A stretch of DNA of 37,415 nucleotides from an uncultured Clostridia bacterium. Lineage in GTDB: Bacteria; Bacillota; Clostridia; Christensenellales; Borkfalkiaceae. The notes beneath the pieces were generated by a model, which made no database searches, was not told the DNA's origin, and saw only the letters and a list, made by a program, of their open reading frames with translations. Location: assembly GCA_904419945.1 (NCBI GenBank), contig CAJFTM010000049.1:1-37415 (forward strand), given 5' to 3'. Below are positions 29,044 through 37,415 of this stretch, one piece after another; within the stretch, counting starts at the first letter, position 1; each line of letters begins with the position of its first letter. A program made the translations under genes and the position numbers.

Positions 29044-31056
29044 TCAGACGATCCTTTTAAACATTTTTTCGATTTCTGTCTTTGTCAAACGGACGCAGAC
29101 AGGGCGGCCATGCGGGCACTTAAGCCCAAGGTCACCGTGAAGCATTGCAAACAATTTCTCCTTTTCAGAATCGGTCAATAACATCCCACCCTTGACCGCA
29201 TGCTTGCAGGCCGTCATCGCGATCTTGTCTCGCAATAAATCAGACAAGCGAATGCTGCGTAGCGACCCTACTTCCGAAAATAAATCTGCAAAAAAAGCAT
29301 TTAAATCGATGTTTTGCAAATCGAGCGGCACTGTAGAAATCTTAAAACTTGCCCCTCCGAATTCTTCGATATCAAAACCAATTGCCGAAATCTCCCCGAG
29401 ATGCTCGGACAAAAAAGCGCTCTCTTCCGCATTGGCCGTTAAAATGAATGGTACGAGCATAGGCTGCCGCATTACCTTCCGCGCATCCATTTCTGCTTTT
29501 AAACGATCAAAGATCAATCGCTCATGCGCAGCATGCTGGTCGATGATGTACACATTATCGCCCTCTTCATAGAGCAAATATGTATTAAAGAGCACGCCGC
29601 GAAAGACGGCGTTATCCAAAATCCACTTTTGCTGCTTTACCTTCTTTTCCCTCTCTTCGAGAAAACGCTTATTTTCTGCAAAAATGTCTTCCGCTCGGCC
29701 CGCAACTTCATTTTTTACTGACTCAGCCGTCTGTTTCGACGCGCTGTCATGAAAAACAAATGGTGCGCCCCCACGCATTTGCGATGGTTTTGCAAAGTGA
29801 AATAAATCATCGTAAGAAGCCGCATCATCCGTTTTGTTTATTTCTTTGTCAGGTATAATACTCTGCAAACTTCTTGTAGAGGTCGATTCCGTTCCTTTAT
29901 CCTGTTTTTTCTCCGAAACTGTATAAGGTTCTCCCCGCCGCTCCCGTTCTGAAGCACCGACGTCCGGAAACGGGACGGGTTCTGTATTCGGCTTATGCAA
30001 TTTGGAAGGCTCTGCCGCTTCCTCTCCGTGTGCCGTATCTTTTGCCCCTACAACGAAATCGAGCGCTGCCGCATTTCCGTCTAAAACGGCAGATACGACC
30101 GAATAAATACAGCCGTAGACGACCTGATTGTTTTCAAAACGCACATCCGCTTTATTCGGATGGACATTGACATCTACGATCTCCGGCGGAACATCGATAA
30201 AGAGGACGTAAAAAGGATACTGCCTCTTCATGAGATAGCTGGCATATGCATTCGCGATCGCTGAGTTCACTGTATTGTTAACAATGTAACGCCCATTGAC
30301 AAACACACTTTGATATGTACGATTCGCTTTCGTGAAGGAAGGCCTACCTAAATAGCCGTGCAGATGAATGCCGTGTTTAACAGCGTCGATATGATAGCAT
30401 TGTGAAAGGACACCGGCTCCATAGACAGCAGCGACAGCCTCTTCCAACCCTCCCCCAAACGATTGCAGGACTAGTTTTCCATCCACGATATAACGAAAAG
30501 CGACATTCGGATTGCCGAGGACAAAACGAGATACAAAGTTCGAAATTTCCCCCTCCTCTCCCCGATCCGTTTTTAAAAATTTTGCCCGAACCGGCGTATT
30601 AAAAAAGAGCGCTTCCGCTTCGATCTCCGTTCCGCCGCCCAATGCGCAGGGTACACATTCTCCCAGCTTGCCGCCTTCACAGCGCATTTCATACGCCTCC
30701 TCCGCCCCCTTAGCCTTGGAACGGAGCGTCACGCGCGCGACAGACGCAATACTTGCCAGCGCCTCTCCGCGGAACCCGAGCGTATGGATGTGATCGAGAT
30801 CCTCCGCCTTTGCGATCTTGCTCGTTGCATGCGGCAAAAACGCCGAGCGCATCTCGCTGCGCTCGATCCCGTCCCCGTCGTCCGTCACGCAGATCCGGTC
30901 TTTCCCGCCCCGTTCGATCTCAACGGTAATATTTTTTGCGCCAGCGTCCAGACTGTTTTCGACAAACTCTTTGACAACCGAATACGGCCTGTCTACAACT
31001 TCGCCCGCCGCAATGCGATTAAAAACGGTACTGTCTAAAATATTGATTTTAGCCAT
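29044..31056 (-). CDS. mutL: DNA mismatch repair protein MutL
   Basis: A 670-residue MutL. The N-terminal GHKL ATPase has IAAGEVVDRPYSVVKEFVENSLDAGA (11-36), DDGDGI, ATSKI and the GFRGEALASI lid motif. A linker of about 120 residues, rich in charged and polar residues, is followed by the C-terminal domain from about residue 475. The C-terminal domain holds the metal-binding endonuclease motif DQHAAHER, the ACKHAVKGG motif and CPHGRP, so this is a nicking MutL as in bacteria lacking MutH. AAGGA lies 9 nt before the ATG, and mutS ends 2 nt upstream. Confidence 0.96.
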   Translation of the reverse strand: MAKINILDSTVFNRIAAGEVVDRPYSVVKEFVENSLDAGAKNITVEIERGGKDRICVTDDGDGIERSEMRSAFLPHATSKIAKAEDLDHIHTLGFRGEALASIASVARVTLRSKAKGAEEAYEMRCEGGKLGECVPCALGGGTEIEAEALFFNTPVRAKFLKTDRGEEGEISNFVSRFVLGNPNVAFRYIVDGKLVLQSFGGGLEEAVAAVYGAGVLSQCYHIDAVKHGIHLHGYLGRPSFTKANRTYQSVFVNGRYIVNNTVNSAIANAYASYLMKRQYPFYVLFIDVPPEIVDVNVHPNKADVRFENNQVVYGCIYSVVSAVLDGNAAALDFVVGAKDTAHGEEAAEPSKLHKPNTEPVPFPDVGASERERRGEPYTVSEKKQDKGTESTSTRSLQSIIPDKEINKTDDAASYDDLFHFAKPSQMRGGAPFVFHDSASKQTAESVKNEVAGRAEDIFAENKRFLEEREKKVKQQKWILDNAVFRGVLFNTYLLYEEGDNVYIIDQHAAHERLIFDRLKAEMDARKVMRQPMLVPFILTANAEESAFLSEHLGEISAIGFDIEEFGGASFKISTVPLDLQNIDLNAFFADLFSEVGSLRSIRLSDLLRDKIAMTACKHAVKGGMLLTDSEKEKLFAMLHGDLGLKCPHGRPVCVRLTKTEIEKMFKRIV

Positions 31057-31058
31057 AT

Positions 31059-33638
31059 TTATTGTTCCTTTGCTCGGACTTTTTCTACGAGATCAGATAA
31101 AATGTTAAATGCCTGCATGGGCGTCAAGTGATTCATATCGATCTCCGACAAAATGCGCTCCGCCTCGCTCTGCTGCCAAGCCGGTTCCTCCGTCACGGCA
31201 CGTGCAGCATCGCGCGCGATATCGTTCTTCTCCAGCCTACGCAAAATTTCCTTCGCACGAGAGGTAACCACGGCAGGAATACCCGCCAAACGCGCGACTT
31301 CGATACCGAAACTTTTATTGGCCCCGCCGCGCACGATCTTCCGCAAAAATAAGATCCCATCGCCCGTCTCACGGACAGTCACTTTATAATTTTTGACGCC
31401 GTCGATCTTGCCTTCCAATTCTGTCAGCTCGTGATAATGAGTCGCAAACAGTGTCTTGGCCCGGATATGTTCCGTCAGATACTCGAGAACCGCCCACGCG
31501 ATGCTCAATCCGTCGAACGTGCTCGTTCCCCTCCCGACCTCATCGAGGATCAAAAGAGAGTTTTCCGTCGCCCCGCGAATAATGGAAGCAACTTCCGTCA
31601 TCTCCACCATAAAAGTACTCTGATCGAGGATCAAATTGTCGCTCGCACCGACGCGGGTAAAGACTCGGTCGATAACGGGGATCTGCGCCGATTTGGCCGG
31701 AACAAAACTTCCAAGATGCGCCATTAACACGATCAGCGCCGTCTGCCTCATATAAGTGCTTTTACCCGCCATATTGGGACCAGTAATGACCATTGTGCGC
31801 GTATCCCCGTCCAACAATGTATCATTCGGAACAAACCGCTCTTTGGACAGGGCTTCCACCACCGGATGCCGTCCGTCCATGATCTTTAAAGCTCCGCCCT
31901 CCTCCACGATTTGCGGGCGACAATAACCGCTTTCCTTTGCAAGCGAGGCAAAAGAAAGCAGGCAGTCGAGCATCGCAATCGCTCCGGAAAGGCGTTTGAG
32001 AGCACTCAGTTGGGAAGCGAGTACATCTTTGATTTTTTCAAACAGTTCCAATTCGAGCTGCAAACTCTTTTCACTGCTTGTCAAGATCCGGTCTTCTGCC
32101 TGTTTGAGCTCGTCCGTCACATACCTCTCCGCATTGGCAAGAGTCTGCCGGCGGCGGTACTCATACGGAACTTTATCCTTAAACGAATTCGTAACTTCGA
32201 TCGAATAGCCAAAAACGCGGTTATATTTGATTCGAAGATTTTTGATACCGGTCTTTTCACGCTCACGCGCCTCGATCTCTGCAATGACACGAGCGCCATT
32301 GTCGCGCACATCGCGCAGTTCATCCAATTCACGATTATACCCTTTGCGAATAAAACCGCCGTCCTTGACGGCAACGGGCGGATTTTCAACAAAAGCCCCC
32401 TGCAACAGTTCGGTCAGAGAAGAAAAATCGCCGAGCCCGGCCTCAATTTCACGGACCACCCGCGAATGAAACCCCGAAAGCTGAAATTTCAAATTGGGGA
32501 CGAGCGCCAGAGAAGCCCCCAGGCTTTCACAGTCGCGCGGAGTCAAATTATTATTGGAGATCTTACCGGCAATGCGCTCAATATCGCGGATGCCCTTCAG
32601 TGTATCGATCATTCCGCTCCGAATGACCGTTGCGTGATACAATTCTTCCACACCGTCCAAGCGAGTGCAGATATCCTCCTTACGCCGCAGCGGATTTAGA
32701 ATCAATTTATGCATCTGCCGCGCGCCCATCGACGTCTGCGTCTTATCCAGCAGCCACAGCAGCGAACCGCGGCGCTTGCCGTCGTTCAATGTGCGCACAA
32801 GCTCGAGGTCCGCAATTGCTGCCGGATCCAGCATCATCGTTTCACCCGAACGGATAAAACGGATGCCATCGATGTTGCGCAGAGCATGCTTCTGCGTCTC
32901 GCGCAGATATTCGACGAGTGCGCCCGCCGCACAGATCGCCGCAGGCAATCCGGCAATCCCAAACGGCTCGAGTGTCTTGCAGCCAAGTTGTTCTAAAAGA
33001 TCCTTCTCCGCGTGCCGCAGCGAAAAAGCCCACGGCACATAACAGGAAAAGGGAGGCAATGCCCGCAATGCAGGCTCTCCCTTTGTACCGAGAAGATAAC
33101 CGTCGTTGCAAATGATCTCTGCCGGCGAGAGTTTAACCAATTCTTCCAAACTATCCTGCAAAAACTTCTCTCCGGTAAATATACGGGTGCAGAATTCGCC
33201 CGTCGTGATATCGGCCCAAGCCAACGCACACTGCGTCCCCTCACGAAAAGCACAGACAATATAATTATTTTTCTTTTCGTCGAGCAAATTTTCTTCAATG
33301 AGCGTGCCCGCCGACACAACGCGGATGACATCGCGCTCAACCATACCTTTGCCGGGCGTCGGCTCCGTAAGCTGTTCGCAGATCGCGACCTTTTTACCCA
33401 TACCGACCAACTTAGCGATATACGTATCTGCAGCATGGAACGGCACGCCGCACATAGGCGCCCGCTCTGCCAGGCCGCAATCTCGGCCGGTCAACGTCAA
33501 ATCGAGGAGTTGCGAAACCTCCTTCGCATCCTCGAAAAACATTTCATAAAAATCCCCTAAGCGATAAAATATGATGCAATCCTTATATTTCTCTTTTACT
33601 TCGAGATAATGACGCATCATCGGTGAAAGTCCGCCCAT
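31059..33638 (-). CDS. mutS: DNA mismatch repair protein MutS
   Basis: An 859-residue MutS. The mismatch-binding domain begins MMRHYLEVKEKYKDCIIFYRLGDFYEMFFEDAK, containing the Phe-Tyr-Glu mismatch-wedge motif; connector, lever and clamp domains follow. The C-terminal ATPase has the Walker A ITGPNMAGKSTYMRQ (about residue 600), DQSTFMVEMTE, Walker B LLILDEVGRGTSTFDG and the FATHYHEL signature. GGAGG lies 7 nt upstream of the ATG, which is 12 nt after the miaB stop. It works with the MutL encoded immediately downstream. Confidence 0.97.
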   Translation of the reverse strand: MGGLSPMMRHYLEVKEKYKDCIIFYRLGDFYEMFFEDAKEVSQLLDLTLTGRDCGLAERAPMCGVPFHAADTYIAKLVGMGKKVAICEQLTEPTPGKGMVERDVIRVVSAGTLIEENLLDEKKNNYIVCAFREGTQCALAWADITTGEFCTRIFTGEKFLQDSLEELVKLSPAEIICNDGYLLGTKGEPALRALPPFSCYVPWAFSLRHAEKDLLEQLGCKTLEPFGIAGLPAAICAAGALVEYLRETQKHALRNIDGIRFIRSGETMMLDPAAIADLELVRTLNDGKRRGSLLWLLDKTQTSMGARQMHKLILNPLRRKEDICTRLDGVEELYHATVIRSGMIDTLKGIRDIERIAGKISNNNLTPRDCESLGASLALVPNLKFQLSGFHSRVVREIEAGLGDFSSLTELLQGAFVENPPVAVKDGGFIRKGYNRELDELRDVRDNGARVIAEIEAREREKTGIKNLRIKYNRVFGYSIEVTNSFKDKVPYEYRRRQTLANAERYVTDELKQAEDRILTSSEKSLQLELELFEKIKDVLASQLSALKRLSGAIAMLDCLLSFASLAKESGYCRPQIVEEGGALKIMDGRHPVVEALSKERFVPNDTLLDGDTRTMVITGPNMAGKSTYMRQTALIVLMAHLGSFVPAKSAQIPVIDRVFTRVGASDNLILDQSTFMVEMTEVASIIRGATENSLLILDEVGRGTSTFDGLSIAWAVLEYLTEHIRAKTLFATHYHELTELEGKIDGVKNYKVTVRETGDGILFLRKIVRGGANKSFGIEVARLAGIPAVVTSRAKEILRRLEKNDIARDAARAVTEEPAWQQSEAERILSEIDMNHLTPMQAFNILSDLVEKVRAKEQ

Positions 33639-33650
33639 CCATCTTCCTCC

Positions 33651-34973
33651 TTACTCTTTTGCAACGATCTCACCCATCAGTGAAATCCCGGACGAATCGG
33701 TCACATGTATATCGACAAAGTTACCGATCCGATTTTGTTCACTCGTAAAGTACCCCATGCGCCCGTACTCATCGCGCCCCATATAGAGACGCTTTTTATC
33801 GTCATAATCTTCACAGAGGATCTCAACTGTTTTACCGCGGTAGGAGAGAGACTTTTCGCGCGTCTGCGCATTGACAAGTTCAACTAAACGCATAATACGC
33901 TCTTTCTGCACTTCTTCCGGAATCTGCCCCTCCATATCCGCCGCAACAGTGCCGCTTCGACGGGAATAAACAAAGGTGAATGCGGCTGAAAAGTCTGCTG
34001 CCCGCACGAGTTCGAGCGTGGCGCGAAAATCCTCTTCCGTCTCCGTCGGGAAACCGACCATGATGTCTGTAGAAAGCTGACAGTCCGGAATGATGCGCCG
34101 CAACATTTCCACCTTTTGCAAATACTCTCTTGCTGTATATTTCCGATTCATCAGGCGCAGGATACGGTCTGACCCGGCCTGCACAGGCAGATGAATGAGG
34201 TGGCACAGCTGTCTATGATCTGCTATCGCCCGCACCAATTCTTCCCCGAAATCCTTTGGATTGCTCGTCATAAAGCGAAGACGAAATTTTTCATCCCGCG
34301 CACAGATCTTACGAAGCAACTGCGGAAAAGAAACTTCCCCGCAATCGTTGCCGTAAGAATTTACATTCTGCCCAAGCAGCGTGATCTCCTTATAGCCTCG
34401 ATCGAGCAAATCGTTGACCTCCGCAACGACCGCCTCTGCTGCGCGCGAACGCTCGCGCCCGCGCACATACGGGACAATGCAATAGGAGCAAAAATTATTG
34501 CATCCATACATAATATTGACCCATGCATTCGGATAACTCGTACGAAAAGAAATGTCATCCTCCCGCACTTCGCCCTCCTTGTCCCAAATATCGATAACAG
34601 CCTTTTTACGGCCGATCTTGCGATCGAGCAAAGCACCAAACTCTTCGAGATTATGCGTGCCGAATACAATATCGACAAAAGGGAATTTTTTGCGCAGTCT
34701 TTCTGCCGCCCCCGGCTGCTGCGTCATGCACCCGCCCACAGCGATCAACATAGCAGGCCGTGCCTTTTTGAGTTTTTTCAGGGCGCCGATATTGCCATAC
34801 GCATGATTTTCCGCGTTTTCGCGAATGCAGCAAGTATTAAACACGACGATATCCGCCTCCTCTTTTGAAGAGGTCTCTGCATATCCCCGCGAACGAAGGA
34901 TACCGGCGAGCTTTTCTGATTCGTGCACATTCATCTGACAGCCATACGTAACGATATGATATTTCTTTTCCAT
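33651..34973 (-). CDS. miaB: tRNA-2-methylthio-N6-dimethylallyladenosine synthase MiaB
   Basis: A 440-residue radical-SAM methylthiotransferase that converts i6A37 to ms2i6A37. The N-terminal UPF0004 domain has its three cluster cysteines in YGCQMN, FNTCCIREN and GGCMTQ. The radical-SAM CxxxCxxC is in YGCNNFCSYCIVPYVRGRERSR (about 153-174), and a TRAM domain closes the protein (about 375-440). The ATG at 34973 has AAAGGA 6-8 nt upstream and gives the family N-terminus; the frame upstream covers the leader. Promoter at 35007-35035. First gene of miaB-mutS-mutL-miaA-ynbB. Confidence 0.96.
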   Translation of the reverse strand: MEKKYHIVTYGCQMNVHESEKLAGILRSRGYAETSSKEEADIVVFNTCCIRENAENHAYGNIGALKKLKKARPAMLIAVGGCMTQQPGAAERLRKKFPFVDIVFGTHNLEEFGALLDRKIGRKKAVIDIWDKEGEVREDDISFRTSYPNAWVNIMYGCNNFCSYCIVPYVRGRERSRAAEAVVAEVNDLLDRGYKEITLLGQNVNSYGNDCGEVSFPQLLRKICARDEKFRLRFMTSNPKDFGEELVRAIADHRQLCHLIHLPVQAGSDRILRLMNRKYTAREYLQKVEMLRRIIPDCQLSTDIMVGFPTETEEDFRATLELVRAADFSAAFTFVYSRRSGTVAADMEGQIPEEVQKERIMRLVELVNAQTREKSLSYRGKTVEILCEDYDDKKRLYMGRDEYGRMGYFTSEQNRIGNFVDIHVTDSSGISLMGEIVAKE

Positions 34974-35006
34974 ATGTCTTCCTTTTTCCATGTCCATTCG
35001 CCTTTT

Positions 35007-35035
35007 ATTATACAATTTTCAACGTTTTTTTTCAA
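35007..35035 (-). promoter_or_regulatory. Sigma-A promoter of the miaB-mutS-mutL-miaA-ynbB operon
   Basis: Minus strand TTGAAA (35035-35030), a 17-nt spacer and TATAAT (35012-35007), 33 nt before the miaB start. The divergent penicillin-binding protein gene starts 67 nt away; its own promoter is not clear. Confidence 0.8.
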
Positions 35036-35101
35036 GTAATTGAAGTTTGTTGTCCATGAAATAATTCCCGCAAAAATCCGAATACTGTACAGAGAGACAT
35101 T

Positions 35102-37318
35102 ATGAAAATCATCCGAAAATTAGCCATTTTGCTGCTCGCACTGTTATCCGTAATGATCTGCGTCTGCGCAGTATATTACCAAATCGTTACAAGCGGAACC
35201 CGCCTACAACCAGAACTTTTACAGACGCCCACCGAAACAGCAGCCGTTTTAGACAGAAACGGCGATGAAATTGCCGACATCTCGCTGAAGAACGCCAACC
35301 GAAATGCTCGACTCGAAGAGCTGCCCGCACACGTACGGCAAGCATTCATCGCCTCGGAAGATAAAAATTTTTACCGCCATCACGGACTGGACTATGGCGG
35401 TATGGCGCGCGCCCTGCTCAAAAATTTGCGCGCGCGTTCCTTCCGGCAAGGGGCCTCCACTATCAGCCAGCAATTGGTCAAAAATACGCATCTATCCGGA
35501 GAAAAGACCATCCGCCGAAAATTGCAGGAAATTAAATTGGCAAAACAATTGGAAAGAAATTATACAAAAGATGAGATCTTATCGATGTACTTAAATACAA
35601 TCTATTTCGGGCACGCCTGTTACGGCATTGCCAGTGCCGCTGATTTCTATTTCGGAAAAGATGCTTCCCAACTCGATCCTGCCGAGAGCGCCACACTCGC
35701 CGCCGTGATCCGTTCTCCCAACCGTTATTCACCTTTTATCGACCGCGAAAAATGTCACAGCGTACGAGACAATGTGCTGCAGCGCATGCGAAAACTTGAC
35801 TTTCTGACCGAGGAAGAATACGAAACAGCGCTCAAACAGCCACTGCCGCAGGAGCGCCCCGCCGGCAGAAAAACCGAAAGCTACCTGGATGCCGTCTTCG
35901 ATGAACTGGAACAACTGCCCATCTTTTCCCCCTACTCCGTGCGCGGCGGATACACCATCTATACCTATATGGATCCGGATCTGCAAAAATATACTGAACA
36001 GCTGCAGACCGACGTAGACCGTTCCGGCAAAAGTCTTCTCGTAGCTGACACGCAAAGCCGCGGCATTATTGCCTGGTATGCAACCGAAGGGAATATATGC
36101 AGACAGCCGGGATCCCTTTTTAAACCGCTTGCCGTATATGCCCCCGCCATTGAAGAAAATTTACTTTCCCCTTGCACTCCTATTCTTGATCAAAAAACAA
36201 ATTTCGGCGGATATGCGCCATCCAATTACCGCGATCTTTACGCAGGATATATATCCGCCCGGCAAGCACTCTCTGAAAGCCGCAATATACCTGCCGTACG
36301 GATCCTGTACGAACTTGGTATCGACCGCGGCGAGAAGTATCTCGATCACCTAGGATTGCCTTTACAAGAGAGCGACCGAAACCTCTCGCTTGCGCTCGGC
36401 GGTATAACAAAAGGGTATACTCTACCTGAATTAGGAGGAGCTTATGCAACCTTTGCCGATGGAGGAAAATACGCCCCGCTCGCCTTTATTCGCAAAATTG
36501 AAGACCCTAACGGACACCTGCTCTATGAACGCACATTTACTGCTCAACCCGTTTTCTCTGAAGATACGGCAGCGCTGATCAACGATATGCTGCAAACAGC
36601 CGCACACGATGGTACAGCCAAAAAATTATCTGTTCTACCGTTTGAAATTTGCGGCAAAACGGGAACATGCGGCACTGAAACAGGAAACACGGACGCATGG
36701 ACGATCGCCTATACGAGCGAACATTTAATGGGCGTTTGGATGGGAAATGCGGACAACAGTCGTACAGATATTTCCGGCGGCGGTCTGCCATGCCATTATG
36801 CCGCACTTCTCGCAAAGCACCTCTATGCAATCAGAAAGCCAACTCCCTTCCCTCACTGCGACAGTGTGATACGCTGCAAGTTAGACCGCGCCTCCTATGA
36901 ATGCGACCACATTGTGCGTGCAGCCGCTCCAAAGCAGCCTTCACGGTACACCTTTACTGAGCTGTTCCGAAAGAGCAATTTGCCGACCATTGAAAGTCCG
37001 ATTTTTGCTCATCCAAATTCCCGCGCCCAAATCCATGTACGAGATAACAATGTTTTGATTGATTTATGTCAGACACAGTACTATGAATACAGAATAAAAA
37101 AAGAGGTCGACGGAAAAGAAAAAACAATTTTAGACGGTCCGTGCAGCGGACAATGGATGGACAGCGATATTGTTGCCGGCAAGCGATACACGTATACTGT
37201 GACACCTTACTACCGCAGCGACGACGGCGATTGTATCTTCGGAGAAGAAACGAAGCTCCCCGCCGTCTATATACGAAAAGCCACTGAACCTCCCAAAAAC
37301 TGGTGGCGACAGCCATAA
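35102..37318 (+). CDS. Class A penicillin-binding protein (transglycosylase/transpeptidase)
   Basis: A 738-residue bifunctional peptidoglycan synthase. Residues 6-28 form the signal-anchor helix. The GT51 domain (about 55-230) has the catalytic Glu86 in ASEDKNFYRHHG, the GASTISQQLVKN motif (117-128) and IYFG. The transpeptidase domain (about 285-590) has Ser338 in QPGSLFKP, SRN at 393-395 and KTGT at 519-522. After about residue 600 is a Cys-containing linker and a region with fibronectin-III-like strand pattern (about 650-730). The linker between GT and transpeptidase parts is short for a PBP1A, and the arrangement recalls compact PBP1A/PBP1C-like enzymes. AGAGAG lies 5 nt before the ATG. 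A terminator follows at 37328-37351. Confidence 0.92.
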   Translation: MKIIRKLAILLLALLSVMICVCAVYYQIVTSGTRLQPELLQTPTETAAVLDRNGDEIADISLKNANRNARLEELPAHVRQAFIASEDKNFYRHHGLDYGGMARALLKNLRARSFRQGASTISQQLVKNTHLSGEKTIRRKLQEIKLAKQLERNYTKDEILSMYLNTIYFGHACYGIASAADFYFGKDASQLDPAESATLAAVIRSPNRYSPFIDREKCHSVRDNVLQRMRKLDFLTEEEYETALKQPLPQERPAGRKTESYLDAVFDELEQLPIFSPYSVRGGYTIYTYMDPDLQKYTEQLQTDVDRSGKSLLVADTQSRGIIAWYATEGNICRQPGSLFKPLAVYAPAIEENLLSPCTPILDQKTNFGGYAPSNYRDLYAGYISARQALSESRNIPAVRILYELGIDRGEKYLDHLGLPLQESDRNLSLALGGITKGYTLPELGGAYATFADGGKYAPLAFIRKIEDPNGHLLYERTFTAQPVFSEDTAALINDMLQTAAHDGTAKKLSVLPFEICGKTGTCGTETGNTDAWTIAYTSEHLMGVWMGNADNSRTDISGGGLPCHYAALLAKHLYAIRKPTPFPHCDSVIRCKLDRASYECDHIVRAAAPKQPSRYTFTELFRKSNLPTIESPIFAHPNSRAQIHVRDNNVLIDLCQTQYYEYRIKKEVDGKEKTILDGPCSGQWMDSDIVAGKRYTYTVTPYYRSDDGDCIFGEETKLPAVYIRKATEPPKNWWRQP

Positions 37319-37327
37319 AATAAATAT

Positions 37328-37351
37328 CCACCGGCATAGCCGGTGGTTTTT
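37328..37351 (+). terminator. Terminator of the penicillin-binding protein gene
   Basis: CCACCGGC (37328-37335) pairs perfectly with GCCGGTGG (37339-37346) around an ATA loop and is followed by five T residues. It is 9 nt after the stop codon. Confidence 0.85.
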
Positions 37352-37357
37352 CAGTTT

Positions 37358-37401
37358 CGGGCTGTTAGCCCTCATATTACCGGCAGCGCGCAAGCCGCGC
37401 C
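37358..37401. repeat. Cluster of small palindromes at the window end
   Basis: After the terminator there is GGGCTGTTAGCCC (5-bp stem, 37358-37370) and a GCGCG/CGCGC hairpin (about 37386-37400). With the terminator hairpin this makes three short GC-rich palindromes in about 75 nt, a layout like REP-type or dispersed palindromic elements. The CTGTTAG core is shared with the hairpin at 1165-1181. The element probably continues past the window. Confidence 0.4.
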
Positions 37402-37415
37402 TATGACGACCTGGC

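Overview
The window looks like chromosome of a low-to-moderate GC Bacillota, most likely class Clostridia. The evidence is consensus sigma-A promoters with 16-17 bp spacers, strong AGGAGG-type ribosome sites, many hairpin-plus-T-run terminators, and the gene orders pgk-tpiA-gpmI-secG-rnr-smpB-ssrA and miaB-mutS-mutL-miaA-ynbB. No phage, IS element, CRISPR array or rRNA/tRNA gene was seen. An assignment below class is not supported by what I can read.

Layout. Positions 1-12400, nearly all on the minus strand, hold central metabolism and ribosome rescue: pgk, tpiA, gpmI, secG, rnr, a GNAT acetyltransferase, smpB, metY, metA, a small membrane protein, the tmRNA gene ssrA (missing from a protein-only view but clear in the sequence) and a YbaK-type deacylase. 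One XRE-family repressor gene on the plus strand interrupts the glycolytic genes. Positions 12400-17060 hold trmL, an S2P/M50 protease-scpA-scpB operon, a ketopantoate-reductase-like gene and a DUF1294 protein, plus an orphan plus-strand promoter and terminator that may define a small RNA near 13112-13230.

Positions 17490-24380 are a plus-strand polyamine operon: a promoter, a leader RNA of about 310 nt rich in hairpins, an intrinsic terminator just before the first gene, then speD, speA-type decarboxylase, speE, speB, carboxyspermidine dehydrogenase and nspC, closed by a 21-bp terminator. The operon encodes both the SAM-dependent and the aspartate-semialdehyde-dependent routes from putrescine to spermidine. 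The leader plus terminator looks like a transcription attenuator of a class I cannot name and is the most interesting item in the window.

Positions 24380-26900 carry three small or unknown minus-strand genes, including a lipoprotein. Positions 26914-34973 are a minus-strand operon miaB-mutS-mutL-miaA-ynbB for tRNA modification and mismatch repair. The window ends with a divergent class A penicillin-binding protein gene and a cluster of small palindromes.

Functionally, ssrA, smpB and rnr form the trans-translation set (tagging RNA, its protein partner, and the nuclease that removes non-stop mRNA). metA and metY make homocysteine, a precursor of methionine and so of the SAM that SpeD consumes. 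Most other genes are housekeeping.
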